Origin: Bacteroidales bacterium UBA4866
Lineage (GTDB): Bacteria; Bacteroidota; Bacteroidia; Bacteroidales; P3
Assembly: GCA_002399565.1 (NCBI GenBank)
Contig: DHDW01000041.1
Coordinates: forward strand, 20,010-37,298
DNA length: 17,289 bases
Direction of reading: 5' to 3'
Position 1 is the first letter of the stretch. Every line of letters starts with the position of its first letter. The notes beneath the pieces were generated by a model, which ran no database searches, was not told where the DNA came from, and was given only the letters and a program-made list of their open reading frames with translations. The position numbers and the translations under genes were made by a program. Positions 14,401-17,289 of this stretch are shown piece by piece.

Positions 14401-16918
14401 AGCTACAAATTGGTGGATATATTGGAAAGAACCATCTGCAACAAATTGGATAGATTCTTTGAATATAACACAAAACCCTTATACACTAAATGGATTATTA
14501 CCTAACACTCCTTATCAAGTAAAGATATTGAATAATTGTGGAACTGAACTTTCATTCCCAATGAATATTCTTTCATTCCGTACAGCATGTGATATTATTT
14601 CAATTATGCCATATACAGAAAACTTTGATAATCACGGAGGAATTGGAACAGATTATTACCCACCTTGCTGGTCGAAAATTACTAACTATACCTTATATCC
14701 ACATATAAACTCAACATATCATAGTGCTCCTGCTTCATTATATTTCTATGCTATTTCTGGAACTTCTAATATTGCTATATTACCAGAAATTGATGCGTCA
14801 ATACCTATTAATACTTTGATGGCAACATTCTGGATGAAGACAGAAAATACAACAAGTAATATTATTGTAGGAGTTATGGATTCTATAGATGCTTCAACAT
14901 TTACTCCAATTGATACAGTTGCTCCAGTTGCAAATGCAATCTGGGAAGAAATTGAAGTTGACTTTAGTTCCTATAGTGGAATAGGTAAGTTTATTGCATT
15001 TAAGTCTGAATATAACACTGCTTCAAATTATCTATATTTGGATGATGTTATAATTGATTATATCCCATCTTGTTATCGTCCAACTTCACTTTCTGCAACA
15101 GGAATAGGAACAAGTATGAATATTTCCTTTATCCCAAATAATTTAACAGATAATGGATGGTATATTTATTACAAACCAGTATTTGCTGGCAACTGGGATT
15201 CTGTTTTAACAACAACAATTCCAACAACAATTTCTGGATTAGAGCTTCAAACTACATATCAAATTTATGCAAAAGCAATTTGCTCAGATGGAACAACTTC
15301 AAATGCATCTCAAACAATAACATATACTACGTCATGTTCTAGTGTAGCAATTTCATCTTTTCCATGGACAGAAAATTTTGAAGGAGGGATTTCTTGTTGG
15401 ACACAAGAATACGTTATAGGAACTACTTCTTGGACAAATGCATTATCTGATTATATGCCACATACAGGAATAGGAATTGCTACTTTCTTTAATTCATCAG
15501 GAAATAAAACAAAACTTGTTTCTCAACTTATTGATCTCTCTTTATTATATCAACCATATATCTCATTCTGGCACATGCAAAGAAATTGGGCTGGAAGTCA
15601 AGATGAACTAAAAGTTATGTATAGAGCAAGTCAAGATAGTGCATGGACTCAGTTAGTACATTACACATCAGATATTCCAGATTGGCAATATGATTCTATA
15701 GCCTTACCTTCATCATCTTCAACTTATCAGATAGCATTTGAAGGATATGGAGACTATGGATATGGAGTAGCTTTAGATGATATCATAGTTTATGACCTAA
15801 GTGCTTATAATTGTCCTCCTCCAACTAACTTAACAGTAAGCAATATTCAAAACAATACAGCAACTATTAACTGGGTACAAGCAGGAACAGAAAGTGAATG
15901 GCAAGTATGTTTAGGGACAATAAGCAACCCAGTAAATGTTACAAGTACAACATATACTTTCCCTCCAAATTTAACAATAGGAACTTCATACATATACTTT
16001 GTAAGAGCTAAATGTGGAACAAGCTATTCATCATGGGTATCAGGAACGTTTACAACTACAGAACTTCACCATGCTGTTCAGGTTACAACAATATCCCCAA
16101 CAGCTGTAACTCAAACCAATGCAACCTTCCACGGAACTTATGTTCAAGGTTCAGAAGCAATAACAGCAATTGGATTTGAATATAAAACAACTGTAGAAAC
16201 AAACTGGACAGACCAAGTAGTAACCCCAGTAGCAACAACATTCACTTACCAAGTAACTACACTAACAGCAAATACTAACTACCAAGTCAGAGCTTATGCA
16301 GTAACACCAACTGATGGAAGAATATATGGAGATGCCTTACAATTTACAACTAGCCCAATAGAACCACCAACAGTAACAACATTAACTCCAGCAAACGTCA
16401 CTCAATCTAATGTAACATTCAATGGAACTATTATACAAGGTTCTGAAGCAATTAATGCAAGAGGCTTTGAATATAAGTTAATAACAGAAGATTGGGCAGA
16501 TGCTACTATTCTATCTGCAACTGGAACAAATACAATTTCGGCTGAAGTCAATAACTTACAATCTTATACAAATTATAATGTCAGAGCATATGCAAGAACT
16601 GTTTCAGATACATACTATGGTCAAGAACTAAACTTCCAAACTCTAACACTAACATCAATAGACCAACAACCAATCACTATAATGATATATCCAAACCCAG
16701 CAAGCCAAGAAACTAAATTAGTAGTAACAGGCTTACAAGGCGAAGTAAAGATTACCATTAGTGACATACAAGGACGCATAATCAACACCATCAACACCAA
16801 ATCAAACAACAATAAGGTAGAAGAAACCTTAAATATAAGTGATATGGCAAAGGGAGTATATTATGTAAGACTACAAAATGAACAAATAAATAGAACCCAA
16901 AAGTTAATAGTAAAATAA
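11426..16918 (+). CDS. Giant modular T9SS cargo: cleaved-adhesin-like and fibronectin III-like repeats
   Basis: An 1830-residue surface or secreted protein. Residues 1-19 are a signal peptide (MKKVFFFMAIIIAI, cut after GWSQ). Six cleaved-adhesin/MAM-like jelly-roll domains alternate with six FN3-like domains. Jelly-rolls: about 20-185, 275-439, 529-697, 795-965, 1055-1215, 1304-1462, typically opening LPYTENFD and closing in LDDV, LDNVIID, VDDFVVD, IDNIQL, LDDVIID or LDDIIV. FN3 domains start at Cys187, 440, 698, 966, 1216 and 1463. Two cysteine-free FN3-like repeats follow (about 1550-1645 and 1648-1740), sharing VTQ(T/S)N and QGSEAI. Residues ~1748-1830 are a T9SS type A sorting domain (MIYPNPASQET, then ISDIQGR and KGVYYVRLQN, ending QKLIVK). 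The protein is thus exported by Sec, crosses the outer membrane by T9SS, and probably acts in adhesion, glycan or protein binding; no catalytic domain is visible. HagA and gingipain adhesin regions use similar jelly-roll modules. Confidence 0.93.
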   Translation: MKKVFFFMAIIIAIQGWSQITLNESFEGTTFPPENWRKENLQGITTPWIRSTHNPHNGTAHVFTNYNSSGSINYLITPKLTVTANNHQISFWAVMDYLDLTYNQTFLKVLVSTTTNDISSFDTAALLQISPSFSGINQMTDIYKQWTVDLSAYIGQDIYIAFRQTDNDGYGMCLDDVVGPELFVPACPKPTALTTANITTNSADISWTSGNSTDSTWWFYWKEINATNYDSIYVTTIPYTLQNLNPNSVYNVYIATDCGSELSPTSNVLSFRTSCESITTLPYIENFDSHGTTAGTFPSCWFRPVLNTATPYPSIVTANAYSAPANLRFQSSSITPTYAITPAIDIDINTLKVRFMLKAESIPNSGVIEVGIMSDPNVLSSFELVTTIQPTSTAYTEYEVLFDNTTLTGTGNHIAFRHVAILSSQYYWLDNVIIDRISFCTRPDSLYAANITQNEAEISFTPGDIGDTQWKLYYRQVGDTSWIDNDVISIPYQITGLTSNTTYEVFVKTICNGTIYSDASSILSFHTPCDNILTLPYTENFDSYGTGTAATSFPNCWSRNVITYSTPNYPYIATINYSSPGAMFFQASNNTRTVAVANPIDPSIPVNMLTVSFKMRYSILDNNGIQVGVMSDPNDFSTFVPIGNRQTISDINVWEDKTVILSDYTGTGQYIALAAIAPAGENARAYVDDFVVDYTPNCPSVFGLTVGVTSTTSININWDNSNDLGDGFNIAYSTHLSSPFDPITANIIFIPTGTTLPYIISGLTAGDTVWVAIQRGCNGDWTDAQKVNLPAFAHALPYTCDFEDNNINNSWTIINGAQANKWFIGVSGANGIGNGLYISSNNGLSASYAHSSSVTMVSTFVQFDNSTDFALAFDWRAGGESSNDYISAYIIPIGVPIEEGILPSAIYKVTPTYLNLSTSWQRQTISLGSEYSNSIQRVVFAWRNNGSGGIQPGGIIDNIQLLGLTCPSITDIVTSNITSTSANISWNSNLSTATNWWIYWKEPSATNWIDSLNITQNPYTLNGLLPNTPYQVKILNNCGTELSFPMNILSFRTACDIISIMPYTENFDNHGGIGTDYYPPCWSKITNYTLYPHINSTYHSAPASLYFYAISGTSNIAILPEIDASIPINTLMATFWMKTENTTSNIIVGVMDSIDASTFTPIDTVAPVANAIWEEIEVDFSSYSGIGKFIAFKSEYNTASNYLYLDDVIIDYIPSCYRPTSLSATGIGTSMNISFIPNNLTDNGWYIYYKPVFAGNWDSVLTTTIPTTISGLELQTTYQIYAKAICSDGTTSNASQTITYTTSCSSVAISSFPWTENFEGGISCWTQEYVIGTTSWTNALSDYMPHTGIGIATFFNSSGNKTKLVSQLIDLSLLYQPYISFWHMQRNWAGSQDELKVMYRASQDSAWTQLVHYTSDIPDWQYDSIALPSSSSTYQIAFEGYGDYGYGVALDDIIVYDLSAYNCPPPTNLTVSNIQNNTATINWVQAGTESEWQVCLGTISNPVNVTSTTYTFPPNLTIGTSYIYFVRAKCGTSYSSWVSGTFTTTELHHAVQVTTISPTAVTQTNATFHGTYVQGSEAITAIGFEYKTTVETNWTDQVVTPVATTFTYQVTTLTANTNYQVRAYAVTPTDGRIYGDALQFTTSPIEPPTVTTLTPANVTQSNVTFNGTIIQGSEAINARGFEYKLITEDWADATILSATGTNTISAEVNNLQSYTNYNVRAYARTVSDTYYGQELNFQTLTLTSIDQQPITIMIYPNPASQETKLVVTGLQGEVKITISDIQGRIINTINTKSNNNKVEETLNISDMAKGVYYVRLQNEQINRTQKLIVK
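11438..11446 (+). repeat. Homopolymer of nine T in the signal-peptide codons
   Basis: Nine consecutive T residues encode Phe5-Phe7 of the large surface protein, just after a run of six A (11429-11434). An in-frame ATG (Met8, 11447) follows at once. Tracts of this length can slip during replication. Confidence 0.6.
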
Positions 16919-16962
16919 TAACCAGAAGGAACTATTTAAAATAAATAGACAACTAAACACGA

Positions 16963-17001
16963 AGAGGCTGTCTCATAATTCCAGAGGCAGTCTCTTTTTT
17001 T
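16963..17001 (+). terminator. Hairpin with T-run: terminator and probable IS left end
   Basis: AGAGGCTGTCTC (16963-16974) pairs with GAGGCAGTCTCT (16984-16995) over 12 bp with two G-U wobbles and a 9-nt loop, followed by a T run. It would end transcription of the surface-protein gene 45 nt after its stop. The GAGGCTGTCTCATAA wording resembles insertion-sequence termini, so it probably belongs to the element to its right. Confidence 0.75.
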
Positions 17002-17065
17002 GTATAAATATTTTGCCATGTGAATATTATTTTGTAATTTTACATCGTGATAATCAGATGTATAT

Positions 17066-17289
17066 ATGCCAATTAAAACATATTGTAGAAATCAAACCGA
17101 CCTATTTCCTATCAAATTAGATGATATGATAAAGGCTAATGACCCTGTAAGGCTATTAGACTGCTTAATCGAAGGGATAGATATGAAACGCATCTTTGCA
17201 CGTTACAATAAAAAAGGTGCCTCTGCCTATGACCCAAAGATGATGATAAAAGTTATATTTTATGCCTATACCTTAAATATCTACTCATC
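17066..17289 (+). CDS. IS1182-family transposase, N-terminal part (3'-truncated)
   Basis: The reading frame from the ATG at 17066 is open for 74 codons to the end of the window. It begins MPIKTYCRNQTDLFPIKLDD, followed by MIKANDPVRLLDCLIEGID (residues 21-39) and AYDPKMMIKVIFYAYTLNIY (54-73). The pattern of an early 'DPVR' helix followed by 'YDPKMMIKVIFYAY' is the N-terminal DUF772-type domain of IS1182/IS5-group DDE transposases, usually ~500 residues in IS1182. The catalytic DDE residues would lie downstream. Its codons are less A-rich than those of the surface-protein gene, with several GCC, CGC and CGT, which fits a mobile gene. The ATG at 17059 is in another frame. A terminator-like hairpin upstream would shield the gene from readthrough. 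Confidence 0.85.
   Translation, partial: MPIKTYCRNQTDLFPIKLDDMIKANDPVRLLDCLIEGIDMKRIFARYNKKGASAYDPKMMIKVIFYAYTLNIYS

Larger units (their letters stand above)
16963..17289 (+). mobile_element. IS1182-like insertion sequence, left part
   Basis: A hairpin-forming left end (16963-16995), a 70-nt AT-rich leader and the start of a DDE transposase gene on the plus strand indicate an insertion sequence entering from 16963-16967. The right end lies beyond the window, so the terminal repeat, target duplication and completeness cannot be checked. The boundary is inferred, not proven. Confidence 0.6.

Noticed and set aside
15157..15342. Small plus-strand open frame inside the cargo gene, rich in Asn and Ile
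   Set aside because: It is a shifted reading of the AT-rich repeat codons, with low-complexity Asn runs and no leader of its own.
11426..16918. Possible CRISPR or satellite-type DNA repeats in the cargo gene
   Set aside because: The repetition is at protein-domain level with diverged DNA; no regular identical repeats with unique spacers are present anywhere in the window.
16932..16948. CTATTT-aaaat-AAATAG dyad after the cargo gene as its terminator
   Set aside because: The stem is only 6 bp, almost all A-T, and lacks a T run; the hairpin at 16963 is much stronger.

Overview
The window is AT-rich and gene-dense, and reads as a chromosomal segment of a Bacteroidota (probably Bacteroidales) species. 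Evidence for this: A-rich leaders without Shine-Dalgarno sequences, -7 promoter boxes of the type TAnnTTTG, tandem DUF1573 proteins, a PorT-like barrel, a LytS/LytTR pair, and a very large secreted protein ending in a type IX secretion system (T9SS) sorting domain.

Layout. (1) 1-4555, plus strand: an envelope cluster of a C-terminal processing protease (5'-truncated by the window), an 857-residue secreted transglutaminase-like protein and, overlapping it by 14 nt, an outer-membrane beta-barrel protein. (2) 4576-6992, minus strand: a tight three-gene operon transcribed wbpD-wbpB-FemAB-like. The first two act in the UDP-diacetamido-uronic acid pathway; the third resembles aminoacyl transferases of the FemAB/GNAT fold. 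(3) 7121-9244, plus strand: two tandem DUF1573 exported proteins and a fold-type I aminotransferase, closed by a strong terminator. The 7.0-7.1 kb gap holds divergent promoters. (4) 9484-11237, plus strand: a membrane LytS-type histidine kinase and a LytTR response regulator, overlapping by 4 nt, with a good promoter. (5) 11426-16918, plus strand: an 1830-residue modular surface protein with six repeats of [cleaved-adhesin/MAM-like + fibronectin III-like], two further FN3-like repeats and a T9SS type A sorting domain. (6) 16963-end: the left end of an IS1182-like insertion sequence, with a hairpin end and the N-terminus of its transposase.

How it fits together (inference). The most interesting reading is that the Wbp-type sugar enzymes with a FemAB-like transferase form a partial Wbp/Vim-like pathway. 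As I recall, in Porphyromonas and Tannerella that pathway makes the aminoacylated sugar by which T9SS cargo is anchored to surface lipopolysaccharide. A large T9SS cargo protein lies in the same window, preceded by a two-component system that could control it. None of this is proven by the sequence alone. The remaining pathway genes (UDP-GlcNAc dehydrogenase, 3-keto aminotransferase, epimerase, deacetylase) and the T9SS machinery are not in the window.
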